Below, in pieces: positions 49,484 to 58,390 of a stretch of 64,000 nucleotides of DNA (positions within the stretch are counted from its first letter, which is position 1; each line of letters opens with the position of its first letter). Origin of the DNA: Clostridium sp. UBA4108 (GTDB taxonomy: Bacteria; Bacillota; Clostridia; Clostridiales; Clostridiaceae); assembly GCA_002381695.1 (NCBI GenBank), contig DFXM01000039.1, positions 226,121 to 290,120 on the forward strand, written 5' to 3'. The notes beneath the pieces were generated by a model. The model worked only from the letters and a program-made list of their open reading frames with translations, did not search any database and was not told the origin of the DNA. Position numbers and translations under genes: made by a program.

Positions 49484-50059
49484 ATGAGTATTGAGAGAAT
49501 TTCTAGAGAAGAGGCCCTAGAACTATTCAAAAAATACAATAGTAATGAAAGTTTAATGAAACATGCCTTATCAGTAGAGGCGGTAATGGGACATTTTGCT
49601 GAGTTATATGGGGAAGAGGATTTAGAAAAATGGAGTATTATAGGATTGTTACATGATATTGATTATGAGATGTATCCTGAAGAGCACTGTAAAAAGGCAG
49701 AGGAAATACTTAAAGAGCATAATTATCCAGAGGATTATATACATGGGGTGGTATGCCATGGTTTTGGTATATGCTCAGACGTAGAGCCAGTACATACTAT
49801 GGAGAAGGTATTGTATACCATTGATGAGCTTACAGGACTTATAACAGCTACAGTTTATTTAAGGCCAAGTAAGAGCATTATGGATTTAGAGGTTAAATCT
49901 GTGAAGAAAAAATGGAAACAAAAAAGCTTTGCTGCTGGAGTTGATAGAAGTTTAATTGAAAAGGGTGCAGAGATGCTAGGAATGAGTTTAGATGATGTTA
50001 TCAATGAGACAATAAAGGCAATGCAAAAGGTTTCTGAGAGTATCGGATTAGCAGGGTAA
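49484..50059 (+). CDS. HD-domain phosphohydrolase-like protein
   Basis: A 191-residue HD-domain protein. The metal-binding histidines are in MKHALSVEAVM, then the HD doublet in GLLHDIDYEMYPEEHC, then VVCHG. The C-terminal half is helical (TIDELTGLITATVYLRPSKS), typical of small clostridial HD proteins annotated as hydrolases of unknown substrate. AAGGAGG precedes the ATG. It is 42 nt after dinB, possibly the second gene of its operon. Confidence 0.85.
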   Translation: MSIERISREEALELFKKYNSNESLMKHALSVEAVMGHFAELYGEEDLEKWSIIGLLHDIDYEMYPEEHCKKAEEILKEHNYPEDYIHGVVCHGFGICSDVEPVHTMEKVLYTIDELTGLITATVYLRPSKSIMDLEVKSVKKKWKQKSFAAGVDRSLIEKGAEMLGMSLDDVINETIKAMQKVSESIGLAG

Positions 50060-50074
50060 TCTTATAAAGAATAG

Positions 50075-50179
50075 CTACTATTTTAGATAGTTGTTGATTT
50101 AAAACTATATATTATTACTTCGAAATCATTTCGAAGTAATAATATTCAAGTTCATTATCAACACTTATTAAAATAGTAG
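50075..50179. repeat. Long dispersed palindromic repeat, family 1 (105 bp)
   Basis: CTACTATTTTA pairs with TAAAATAGTAG at the outer ends, with a nested inner palindrome ATTATTACTTCGAAA/TTTCGAAGTAATAAT around TCA. It fills the convergent gap between the HD gene and 3-methyladenine glycosylase and ends at the latter's stop codon. Confidence 0.7.
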
Positions 50180-50803
50180 TTATCTCTTTGTAATAGAGAC
50201 AAATGGATTATCGTCTATATAGTACCTCCAAGGGAAATGAACAGCCTCTTCTGCATAATCTATGCCTATTCTTTCACAGCAGATTATGTCAAAGTCATCT
50301 TTCTCACCATTACATACATATAATTCATCATTGAAAATTGAATGGGTATTTAAGGTTTTATCAATGTTAAAGGCTATGCATAGTTTAGATGGACCAGAGG
50401 TAAGATTTAAAATTTCCTTTTTCTTCAAGGTGTCATAGGATTTCTTAAATCTATTCATGCTCATTATGTCCATACCAATTAGTGGTTCAACGGCCCTAAT
50501 TAATACCCCTTGAGGATCACCCTCTTCACCAGTGATGATGTTAAAACAATGATACATTCCATAAATAGAATATATATAAGAAATACCACTATTACTATAT
50601 AATGGCATAACCTTTGGAGTTTTCTTATCTCCATAGGCATGACAAGCCTTATCAATTTTACCTATATAGGCTTCTGTTTCTACAATTTTACCTACTAAAA
50701 AACATCCATTATAATTTCGTACCAGCAGTTTACCAAGAAGTTCTTTAGCCACAATTCTGCCATCTCTTCTAAAAAAACTCTTAGATGTCTTTATCAAATT
50801 CAT
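50180..50803 (-). CDS. mpg: DNA-3-methyladenine glycosylase (Mpg/AAG family)
   Basis: A 207-residue glycosylase that removes alkylated purines for base-excision repair. Typical blocks: AKELLGKLLVR, GKIVETEAYIGKIDKACHAYGDKKTPKVMPLY (read in parts; the catalytic Glu is in ETEAY), YIYSIYGMYHCFNIITGEEGDPQGVLIRAVEPL and LTSGPSKLC. The C-terminus reads CCERIGIDYAEEAVHFPWRYYI. AAAGGAG precedes the ATG. It lies opposite dinB and the HD gene. Confidence 0.92.
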   Translation of the reverse strand: MNLIKTSKSFFRRDGRIVAKELLGKLLVRNYNGCFLVGKIVETEAYIGKIDKACHAYGDKKTPKVMPLYSNSGISYIYSIYGMYHCFNIITGEEGDPQGVLIRAVEPLIGMDIMSMNRFKKSYDTLKKKEILNLTSGPSKLCIAFNIDKTLNTHSIFNDELYVCNGEKDDFDIICCERIGIDYAEEAVHFPWRYYIDDNPFVSITKR

Positions 50804-50932
50804 AGAATCTCTCCTTTTATATTATAATATCATCTAATTGTAAAATATCAACTTATTTTGTATATTCTATACCAATTTATACATATTGTAATTATATACA
50901 AGTTGATATAAAATATGTTATTAAGGGTAGAT

Positions 50933-51026
50933 ATGGATATTTATATGGAATGAAGAATATAAAACTGGAGTAGAGCAAATAGATAAAAATATTCTTGTTA
51001 CACACACGAAATATGATAAGAAATAA
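50933..51026 (+). pseudogene. N-terminal remnant of a bacteriohemerythrin gene
   Basis: In one frame, 50931-51026 reads FIWNEEYKTGVEQIDKN; the W..EY..GV..ID pattern is the N-terminal helix of hemerythrin oxygen-binding proteins. An ATG at 50933 (MDIYME) behind AAGGGTAG is in another frame, so a one-base shift separates start from the conserved segment. The gene then stops before the iron-binding histidines. A decayed fragment just upstream of the SDR gene. Confidence 0.55.
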
Positions 51027-51038
51027 AGAGGAGTATAT

Positions 51039-51815
51039 ATGAATAAACCATGGGTTTTAATAACTGGAGCTTCATCAGGAATTGGACACTCTTTTAGTAA
51101 AATTTTTGCTAAAAGGGGATATAATATAATATTAGTAGCTAGAAGAAAGATACTACTTGAAAGGCTAAGTGAAGAAATCTATAGAGATTATGGAGCAGAA
51201 ACTTTAGTTATAGAGGTGGATTTATCAAAGCCTAATGGTGTTAAAGAAGTAGTAGATACTATAAAGGCTCGCAATATCTTTGTAGAGATTCTAGTAAATA
51301 ATGCTGGAGTAGGATATTGTGGAGAGTTTCATAAAATAGATATAAAAAACCATAATGACACTATAAATTTGAATATTTTAGCACTTACAGGACTTACTAG
51401 ATACTTAGTTGAAGATATGATTTTAAATAAAAGAGGAAAAATTTTAAATGTGGCATCTACTGGGGCATATCAACCAGGTCCACTAATATCTGTATATTAT
51501 GCTACTAAAGCATATGTATTGTCTCTTTCTAATGCATTGCATAATGAGTTGAAGTACCATAATATAACAGTAACAGTACTTTGCCCAGGAACAACTGCTA
51601 CTGAATTTGGGAAGAATGCTGGAAAGAGTGATTTAAGTTGTGCTATGAGTAGCGAAGCAGTGGCAAAGGCAGGATATGTAGGCTTAATGAAGGGAAAGCG
51701 AATGGTGGTTCCAGGTGTGATGAATAAAATGGCAATATTTATTTCTAATCTAGTACCTGCTTCAATATTGGCTGCTTCAGTAAGAAAAATTCAAGATAAT
51801 GCAATGAAGAAATAG
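51039..51815 (+). CDS. Short-chain dehydrogenase/reductase
   Basis: A 258-residue SDR. The cofactor motif is TGASSGIGHSFSKIF at the N-terminus (TGxxxGIG), with NNAGVGY, and the catalytic Ser-Tyr-Lys is in NVASTGAYQPGPLISVYYATKAYVLS (Tyr and Lys in YxxxK). The C-terminus follows the DltE/YqjQ-type pattern, with PGTTATEF. The family reduces ketones or aldehydes; the substrate is unknown. AGAGGAG precedes the ATG. A terminator follows immediately. Confidence 0.9.
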   Translation: MNKPWVLITGASSGIGHSFSKIFAKRGYNIILVARRKILLERLSEEIYRDYGAETLVIEVDLSKPNGVKEVVDTIKARNIFVEILVNNAGVGYCGEFHKIDIKNHNDTINLNILALTGLTRYLVEDMILNKRGKILNVASTGAYQPGPLISVYYATKAYVLSLSNALHNELKYHNITVTVLCPGTTATEFGKNAGKSDLSCAMSSEAVAKAGYVGLMKGKRMVVPGVMNKMAIFISNLVPASILAASVRKIQDNAMKK

Positions 51816-51850
51816 CTATGTGTTTTTAAGTACACATAGCTATTATATTT
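51811..51850. terminator. Bidirectional terminator
   Basis: AATAGCTATGTG pairs with CACATAGCTATT around TTTTTAAGTA, between the convergent SDR and RelA/SpoT-like genes, overlapping the SDR stop. Confidence 0.8.
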
Positions 51851-53389
51851 TTAAGGTATCAAAATATAATTAAGAGCTTTTTCAGCAGAAAGCTTATTTG
51901 GTTTGTTTGTTGATAAAAGTAGTTGTTTCCCACGAGGAGTCAATATAAAGTTAAAATCATCATGGGTTGAGTAACTTGAAATATTTTCTAAAAATTCTAT
52001 GGAGACTACTCCGTTAAATATAGCTAATAGTTTAGTATAAAGATAGGACATATAGAAATGATCATAATTATCAAAGTTATCAAAATCTTTGACATCGTCC
52101 ATGATAAATACTATAAAGCTATCTAATTCAGAATATATTTGTTGTAACTTATCTCTATATATAAATTTTATAGAGCCTATATCTACAAAGGCATGGGAAA
52201 TAGTAGACAATATAGATTCCTTTATTATATCAACTTGATCCTTATCAAATTTCAAATATAGATTAAGATAACTATCTCTGTTTCCAAAAAGACTTTCTAG
52301 ATAATTAATAAAATTTTTAAAGTCCTTATCTGCATTTTCAGGCTCAATGTGAAATAAAATTTTAAAAAATAAATTCCAATGGAAGTCTTTGTTCATAGTA
52401 GTGTAGAGGTGACTTCCGATTCTCTTAGAAAAAGCACTAGAGAATTCCATATGTTCATTTAGTTGGATTGTACTTTTAAAAGATATATTATCATGAATAA
52501 TTTCATTTACTCTCAAGGCAGTACTTATAAAGGTATTATAGTATTCTTCGGGAATAGTACAATTATTTTTAGCAAATATATAGTCAATAATGATGTCACA
52601 GCCATTTCTAAAATCTAGAGATATACCTAGTTCATCTTTAACCTTTCTAGAGTATAAATCATATATTAGTTTGGATAAAAGAAGTTCTAAATTCTGTTTA
52701 CTAAGAGATAAGGAACTTCCGTTGTTATTCATTTTGCTCATATGATTATATATAGTAAGTAATTGATTATCAATTAAGGACAGGCTGGTCTTTATTGAGT
52801 TTAAGATATTTCTATAGAAATCATCTCCAAAGAACATATTATAATTTTTATATATGACTTTATGTTCAATTTCTCCCCAAAATAAATTTACCATGGATTT
52901 AATTTGGAGTTCAAAATTAAACTTTTCCTGCTTATGTAATATAAATCCATCAATTCTATATAGTTTAAACCCATTTTTTTGACTTAGTGGCTGCTCCTCT
53001 CTTAAATCTAAGAAAATTGAGTTGTTGCGGGAACAATAGCTAAAGCCTTCTGAAGTTTTATTACTGAACATGGTCTCTATATAGTTGAACAGAGATACCT
53101 CATCCTCTACAAATCTACATTCTAATCTAACTCCAATGAGATCAGATAAATTACCCATAAGTTCTTTTCCATTTGAATAATTTAAATAATAATTATGTCT
53201 TATTATTTTTTCCTTTAGACTTGAAGGTGACTTAACCCTAGATGAAATATTAAAATATCCTTCACAGGAATTTTCTAGCATATCATTAAAGAAATTCTCA
53301 ATCATATCAGAACAAAAATCTAAATCTCTTTTTATATTTTTTAAGTAATCTAAGGTATCATCCACAAAGTCAAACATATTAAGTTCCAA
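51851..53389 (-). CDS. Large divergent RelA/SpoT-fold protein with unknown C-terminal region
   Basis: A 512-residue protein. Residues about 20-185 align with the alarmone synthetase fold: SSRVKSPSSLKEKI (50-62), NLSDLIGVRLECRF (80-93, with Asp83, Gly86 and Arg88) and FELQIKSMVNLFWGEIEHKVIY (159-180). The G-loop, normally GYxSxHY, reads GFKLYRI (140-146), so Ser and His are Leu and Arg, and EIQVRT is ELQIKS. The remaining 320 residues are helix-rich with no known domain. Activity is doubtful; a pseudo-synthetase or different nucleotide transferase is possible. The start may be TTG 53389 or ATG 53377. An intact small synthetase lies 8 kb away. Confidence 0.65.
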   Translation of the reverse strand: MELNMFDFVDDTLDYLKNIKRDLDFCSDMIENFFNDMLENSCEGYFNISSRVKSPSSLKEKIIRHNYYLNYSNGKELMGNLSDLIGVRLECRFVEDEVSLFNYIETMFSNKTSEGFSYCSRNNSIFLDLREEQPLSQKNGFKLYRIDGFILHKQEKFNFELQIKSMVNLFWGEIEHKVIYKNYNMFFGDDFYRNILNSIKTSLSLIDNQLLTIYNHMSKMNNNGSSLSLSKQNLELLLSKLIYDLYSRKVKDELGISLDFRNGCDIIIDYIFAKNNCTIPEEYYNTFISTALRVNEIIHDNISFKSTIQLNEHMEFSSAFSKRIGSHLYTTMNKDFHWNLFFKILFHIEPENADKDFKNFINYLESLFGNRDSYLNLYLKFDKDQVDIIKESILSTISHAFVDIGSIKFIYRDKLQQIYSELDSFIVFIMDDVKDFDNFDNYDHFYMSYLYTKLLAIFNGVVSIEFLENISSYSTHDDFNFILTPRGKQLLLSTNKPNKLSAEKALNYILIP

Positions 53390-53520
53390 TAGTTAAACAC
53401 CATCCTTTAAAATAAAGCACCTAAAAATTTTCAGCTAATATAAATAAAATCAGCTATGCAGATGCTAAAACACAATATGTATAATATTATAAATTTATAT
53501 GGTAAAAATAACAATATATA

Positions 53521-53577
53521 AATAAGTGGCTAAGGCTTAAATAATGTTAACATTATTTTAAGTCTTAGCCACTTATT
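53521..53577 (-). terminator. Long hairpin terminator
   Basis: AATAAGTGGCTAAG and CTTAGCCACTTATT bound a near-perfect 57-nt hairpin downstream of the TSCPD gene. Confidence 0.8.
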
Positions 53578-53582
53578 ATGTA

Positions 53583-53825
53583 TTAATTCGCTTTATATTG
53601 TAATAGTGCTTGAGCTAGTTGATCAGGACAAGAAGTAGGTTTATTGCCACATTTAATCCCTTTTAATCTAGAGATTGCTTCATCAATATCCATACCATCT
53701 ACTAGGCTTGATAACCCAATAAGGTTTCCTGCACATCCTTTAACGAATTCTACGTCTTTAATTTTATTGTCTACAACTTCAAAACTTATTTCTTTTGAGC
53801 AAACACCTGTTGTTATATATTTCAT
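53583..53825 (-). CDS. TSCPD domain-containing protein (TIGR03905 type)
   Basis: An 80-residue protein with a TSCPD domain near its C-terminus: NKPTSCPDQLAQALLQY. The N-terminal part reads YITTGVCSKEISFEVVDNKIKDVEFVKGCAGNL. Two more cysteines, in VKGCAGN and GIKCGN, suggest metal or iron-sulfur binding. This domain also occurs at the C-terminus of some class II ribonucleotide reductases, but here it stands alone. The start at 53825 has GTAGGGGG upstream. Its function is unknown. Confidence 0.85.
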   Translation of the reverse strand: MKYITTGVCSKEISFEVVDNKIKDVEFVKGCAGNLIGLSSLVDGMDIDEAISRLKGIKCGNKPTSCPDQLAQALLQYKAN

Positions 53826-53889
53826 ATAAAATCCCCCTACGATTAATAATATATTTGTATAATACATGAATTATAGTATTTTTTCAACA

Positions 53890-54609
53890 TTAGCTAGGCA
53901 ATTTACTCTTTATTATATTCACTACTCTATTAGGAAGTGCATCTTCCTCTTCTTTAGTAAGATTTTTAGTCTCTATTGCAGGGTGAACATAAATTTCTAC
54001 TGAAGCAGGTTTAATTTTATTATCATTACCTTCCATCAGCTTGTAGGAGCCATTTATAGTTATTGGTACAATAGGAGCTTTCGATTTAGTAGCTAGTTTA
54101 AAGCTACCAGCTTTAAATTCTCCGAGAGGACCACCTTTACTTCTAGTTCCCTCTGGAAATATTATAAGTGAGTGACCTTCCTTGATTATTTTAACCCCTT
54201 CTATGATAGAAGCGGCAGACTTTCTTAAATTACTTCTATCCATGAAAACGCAATGAATATATTCCATCCAATCTCTAACAACAGGTATTTTCTTTGTTTC
54301 AATTTTTGCAATAAAGCCTTTAGGCTTATTAATTTTACTCATAAGTATAGGAATATCAAAATTACCTTGGTGATTACTTATAAAAACCACAGGTATGTCC
54401 CTAGGAATATTCTCTTCGCCAAAGACTTTGACTTGAGCTCCAGCAGCCTTAAGTTGAGATAGGGCCCATTTGGAAGTGAATTTTGAGACGAACTCTTCTT
54501 TTTCCTTAATCATACCTTTATTTTCAAGTGATTTTACTTTATATATTGATGGAATAGTCATCAATAAACTCCATGCAAAATGAATATACCATGTAATTGT
54601 TCTTATCAT
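53890..54609 (-). CDS. plsC: 1-acyl-sn-glycerol-3-phosphate acyltransferase
   Basis: A 239-residue membrane-associated acyltransferase that makes phosphatidic acid from lysophosphatidic acid. The N-terminus is hydrophobic (ITWYIHFAWSLLMTIPSIY). Motif I is VFISNHQGNFDIPI (His and Asp in NHxxxxD), motif III is IIFPEGTRSKGG, and the later motif is APIVPITINGSYKL. CGGAGGA precedes the ATG. It is separate from the TSCPD gene by about 65 bp and may be a single gene. Confidence 0.92.
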   Translation of the reverse strand: MIRTITWYIHFAWSLLMTIPSIYKVKSLENKGMIKEKEEFVSKFTSKWALSQLKAAGAQVKVFGEENIPRDIPVVFISNHQGNFDIPILMSKINKPKGFIAKIETKKIPVVRDWMEYIHCVFMDRSNLRKSAASIIEGVKIIKEGHSLIIFPEGTRSKGGPLGEFKAGSFKLATKSKAPIVPITINGSYKLMEGNDNKIKPASVEIYVHPAIETKNLTKEEEDALPNRVVNIIKSKLPS

Positions 54610-54838
54610 AATTAATCCTCCGAATTTTATTTCATATGCCTTATTTAAGAATTATATTATAAAAAACCACATTCATAAAGATAAAATTACAGTATTTATA
54701 AATATAAGGTGTGTTAAAGTAAATAAATCAGTTATTTTTGGAACATATTTAAACCTATGAACCCATAGAATTATAGAGCATACAATAAAATTAAAGTGCT
54801 TATTTAAAGAATAGTGTTATGGAGGATAGAGATTTTTT

Positions 54839-55741
54839 ATGAACAATGCACCAATTAAAAAAAACAAAGACACAACTGTTTCTATAATTATTCCCTGTAA
54901 AAATGAGATAGAAAATATAGAAAATACCTTGAATTCTATAGGGAATTCAAAAACTGAATATAATATTGAAATTATAGTGGTAAATGATAGCTCTACAGAC
55001 GGAGATTATAGTTTTATAGATAAGTTACCTTATAATATCAATCATATAAAAACCGAGAATGCTGGAGTTGCTGGAAGTAGAAATCTAGGAGCATTAAATT
55101 CAAAAGGAGAATATTTATTTTTTGTTGATGCACATATAACAGTTGAAGATTATTGTTTTGATATACTAGTAGATACCCTTAAGAAGGAAGGTGATTTGGT
55201 AGCTCCAGTTATAGCAGATATGAATAATCCTAATGCCATAGGCTACGGAGAAACGTGGGATGAAAATCTAAATACAGTATGGCTTAAAAAAAATCCAGAA
55301 GAAGATGTAACTGAAATACCCATAGCACCAGGTGGTTTTTTGGGGATTAAAAGAAGGGTTTTTGAAGACATAGGCGGGTTTGATAATTATTTTAGAGTGT
55401 GGGGAAAGGAAGATGAAGAAATATCCCTCAAGGCTTGGCTATTTGGATATAGAGTAGTAATTAATTCCACTGTTACCATAAAGCATTTGTTTAGAGTAGT
55501 TCATCCATATGAAGTAAGGTATAATGAGGTTATATTTAATTTTCTAGTTATGGCTACTTCTCACTTTAATCTAATGAATTTATCAAAAGTTATAATTATC
55601 GCTCAAAAGCATGGAATATTTCATATGGCTATGGCTGAGGTATTAATGAATCCAGACATTGCTAAACAGCGTGAACGATACATGAAGAAAAGAATACATG
55701 ATGACAATTATTTTTTCATTAAATTTAATATCCCCCTTTAA
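54839..55741 (+). CDS. Glycosyltransferase family 2
   Basis: A 300-residue GT-A fold glycosyltransferase. Nucleotide-sugar binding is seen in VSIIIPCKNEIENIENTL and VVNDSSTDG, the metal-binding DxH in FFVDAHITVE, and an acceptor-side motif WGKEDEEISLKAWLFGYRV. The latter resembles the GG-E-E-S-L block of polypeptide GalNAc transferases. There is no membrane segment, so it is cytoplasmic or peripheral. The ribosome site GGAGG is about 13 nt from the ATG. It lies near a GH63-type hydrolase, and the two may process the same glycan. The donor and acceptor are unknown. Confidence 0.85.
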   Translation: MNNAPIKKNKDTTVSIIIPCKNEIENIENTLNSIGNSKTEYNIEIIVVNDSSTDGDYSFIDKLPYNINHIKTENAGVAGSRNLGALNSKGEYLFFVDAHITVEDYCFDILVDTLKKEGDLVAPVIADMNNPNAIGYGETWDENLNTVWLKKNPEEDVTEIPIAPGGFLGIKRRVFEDIGGFDNYFRVWGKEDEEISLKAWLFGYRVVINSTVTIKHLFRVVHPYEVRYNEVIFNFLVMATSHFNLMNLSKVIIIAQKHGIFHMAMAEVLMNPDIAKQRERYMKKRIHDDNYFFIKFNIPL

Positions 55742-55827
55742 AAGGACTTTAATTAAAGTACATTTGTAATATTTCTCATTATATATCTACAATGAAAAAT
55801 ATCACATTATGTAAATTATATTGGAAG

Positions 55828-55884
55828 AGCTCTATTTTAGAGTAAGGTTGCCCAAACAACATTATTTTAGAATAGAGCTTATTT
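55828..55884 (+). terminator. Imperfect hairpin terminator
   Basis: AGCTCTATTTTAG pairs with TTTTAGAATAGAGCT, followed by TATTTTTAA. The rest of the 55742-56073 gap is AT-rich with nothing further recognised. Confidence 0.65.
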
Positions 55885-56073
55885 TTAACGAGTTTTTTTA
55901 AGAATTTCAACATTTATTTAAATATAGTCTCATTAAATTAAATATGAATTATAATTATTACAATATATATTAAGGTTTTTATAATTATCAATTCATAATT
56001 CGTAGAAGGATTAAATATTATGTTATAATTTATATAAAATTAGTATTGGAAAAGGCATAAAGGGGTGAAAGAA

Positions 56074-58170
56074 ATGATTATAGAAAACACAGATACATTA
56101 TTAGAATTTCAGAATATTCTAGACATAAGTTCAGATGGAAGAGAAGAGAGTAGTGATGCTTTAGGAAATAATCCTTTGACACCCTTTGTAGATATGGGTG
56201 CCTGGCATGGATATTATCACATTAGAGATAATATGAAAAATCTCTATGGTGGATTTGTAGGACCTATGATTATAAATGAAGAGTATTCACAAAACATAAG
56301 TTCCTGTATAAATAAGATTGAAGAGATAAATTTAAATGGTAAATGCATTTCAATAGAGTGTGCAAGCAATATGCAGCAACATTATTATCCAGGTAGATTA
56401 GTCCAAAGTTATGACTTTCATATTTTCAACCTTAACATAGAACTAATTTTTGTTACCTCAAGAACAGCACTAATAAAAATTAAAATAAAGAATACTAGTG
56501 AAAGTAGATTTTCCTTTAAACTTACATGGAGTGGTAGTGTTTTTAATGAGGAAAATATAATAGAAAACAATGATGAATTCAAAGAAGTAATTATAAATTT
56601 AGATAGAATAACGGAGAAAAAATTTATTATTACCTATGGGGAAGACATAGTGACCCACATTAAAAAAAGTAAATATGTATCCTCTTTGAAATCAGCTATG
56701 GAACTTATAGGTGGAGAGGAGAAAAGCCTATATGTGACTCAATGCTACGTGTTTAATGAAGAGGAGCTTTTAAAAGAAAGAGAAGCTGTTAACAATATAT
56801 TTAAAAGTTGTGAGGAATTATTTGGATTAAATAGATTAAAATGGGAAAGATATATAAATGAAACCTTCAAAAATCCTAAGTTAGAATTAAAGGATAAGAG
56901 GCTTATAGTAAAAGCTATAGAAACCATGATAACCAATTGGAGAAGTGAAGCAGGAGCCATAAAATATGGAGGAGTAACACCATCTATAACCTACAAGTGG
57001 TTTAATGGACTATGGGCATGGGATAGCTTTAAACACTCTGTAGCCCTGGCATATTTCAATGAAGAGCTAGCTAAGGATAGTGTTAGAGCTATGTTTTACT
57101 ATCAAATAGAAGATGATGATAAAGTAAGGCCACAGGACTTTGGGGCAATAATAGATGCAGTATTCTATAATAAATCTATTGAAAGAGAGGGGCATGGAGA
57201 AAATTGGAATGAAAGAAACTCCAAACCACCTATTGCAGCATGGGCTGTATGGAATATATACATAATTACTAAAGATAGAAAATTTTTAAAGGAGATGTAT
57301 CCTAAGTTAGTAAAGTATCATAATTGGTGGTATGTAAATAGAGATTTTGATAATAACGGCATATGTGAATATGGAGCTATGATTCATCCTCTAAATTGTA
57401 ATGAAGAAGAAATTATAAAAGCAGCTGCTTGGGAAAGTGGTATGGATAATGCGCCTAGATTTGATAGAAACAGTGAAGATAATCATATTAAACTTAAAAT
57501 AGTAGAAAATGTGGATAGTAAAGGTAAGATTTTATCCTATAGCTTAAATCAAGAAAGTGTGGATTTAAATAGTTATCTTTATGCTGAGAAAGGCTATTTG
57601 GCTAAAATAGCAAGGGAGTTAAAAAATAATTTAGAAGAAAAAACCTATTTGAAACAGAGGGAATACATAAAAAATTATATACAGACTAGAATGTACCACA
57701 AGAAAACAGGATTCTTTTACGACTTAAGAAAAGAGTATGAAGACGAGGAATTGATAAATTATAAGGGAATGGCATGCGAGGGATTTATTCCACTTTGGGC
57801 TAAGGTTGCTTCAAAAGAGCAGGCTAAGGAGATAGTTGAAAATATAATGGATGAAAATAAATTTAATACGTATTTTCCATTTCCTACAGTTAGCAAAGAT
57901 AGTAGTAACTACAATCCAAAGGAATATTGGAGAGGACCAGTATGGCTAGATCAAGCTTATTTTGCACTAGAGGGATTAAAAAATTATGGTTATGAAAAAG
58001 AAGCTATATACATGGTGGAAAAGTTATTTAATAATGGTGAGAATTTATTATATAAAGGAACCATTAGAGAAAATTACAACCCAGAGACTGGAGAAGGCCT
58101 TAATGCATCAAATTTTAGTTGGTCTTCAGCAGCTTATTATTTAATTTATAAAAGTTTTTTAGAAAAATAA
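56074..58170 (+). CDS. GH63-family glycosidase (YgjK-like alpha-glucosidase)
   Basis: A 698-residue cytoplasmic glycosidase. Its N-terminal half (to about 280) is beta-rich and resembles the YgjK N domain (DMGAWHGYYH, GGFVGPMII). The (alpha/alpha)6 barrel then begins. The catalytic general acid is Asp317 in WFNGLWAWDSFKHS, and the base is Glu666 in RENYNPETG. These match E. coli YgjK Asp501 and Glu727 in surrounding sequence. YWRGPVWLDQAYFALEGL and NFSWSSAAYYLIY are also conserved. The ATG at 56074 has AGGGG 8 nt upstream; GTG at 56065 is less likely. Substrates may be glucosyl-galactose or trehalose-like disaccharides, but are unproven. Confidence 0.85.
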   Translation: MIIENTDTLLEFQNILDISSDGREESSDALGNNPLTPFVDMGAWHGYYHIRDNMKNLYGGFVGPMIINEEYSQNISSCINKIEEINLNGKCISIECASNMQQHYYPGRLVQSYDFHIFNLNIELIFVTSRTALIKIKIKNTSESRFSFKLTWSGSVFNEENIIENNDEFKEVIINLDRITEKKFIITYGEDIVTHIKKSKYVSSLKSAMELIGGEEKSLYVTQCYVFNEEELLKEREAVNNIFKSCEELFGLNRLKWERYINETFKNPKLELKDKRLIVKAIETMITNWRSEAGAIKYGGVTPSITYKWFNGLWAWDSFKHSVALAYFNEELAKDSVRAMFYYQIEDDDKVRPQDFGAIIDAVFYNKSIEREGHGENWNERNSKPPIAAWAVWNIYIITKDRKFLKEMYPKLVKYHNWWYVNRDFDNNGICEYGAMIHPLNCNEEEIIKAAAWESGMDNAPRFDRNSEDNHIKLKIVENVDSKGKILSYSLNQESVDLNSYLYAEKGYLAKIARELKNNLEEKTYLKQREYIKNYIQTRMYHKKTGFFYDLRKEYEDEELINYKGMACEGFIPLWAKVASKEQAKEIVENIMDENKFNTYFPFPTVSKDSSNYNPKEYWRGPVWLDQAYFALEGLKNYGYEKEAIYMVEKLFNNGENLLYKGTIRENYNPETGEGLNASNFSWSSAAYYLIYKSFLEK

Positions 58171-58197
58171 AATTAATGGTTTTAGGAGGGGTTTTAT

Positions 58198-58371
58198 ATG
58201 AATAAGAAAAATGAAAATGTTAGGATTACTTTTCAACAGCTGGAGGAAAAGCAACTCAATAAACACAGTGAAAAGCTATCATCAGCCTTAAGGGTTGGAG
58301 TTGTAGTTGGGGTCATGGGAATAGGTTATAAGCTGGCTAGAACAGTGATTAACATAAAGAAGAAAAAATAA
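58198..58371 (+). CDS. Small single-span membrane protein
   Basis: A 57-residue ORF below common length cut-offs: a charged N-terminal half (NVRITFQQLEEKQLNKHSEK) and one hydrophobic segment, ALRVGVVVGVMGIGYKLA near residues 30-47, ending INIKKKK. The Lys-rich tail suits a C-terminal cytoplasmic end. TTAGGAGGGG lies 8-9 nt before the ATG. It sits 27 nt after the glycosidase stop and 19 nt before the isochorismatase start, so it is probably the middle gene of a three-gene operon. No family is recognised. Confidence 0.7.
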   Translation: MNKKNENVRITFQQLEEKQLNKHSEKLSSALRVGVVVGVMGIGYKLARTVINIKKKK

Positions 58372-58390
58372 ATTCAGTGAAGGTGAAGAT

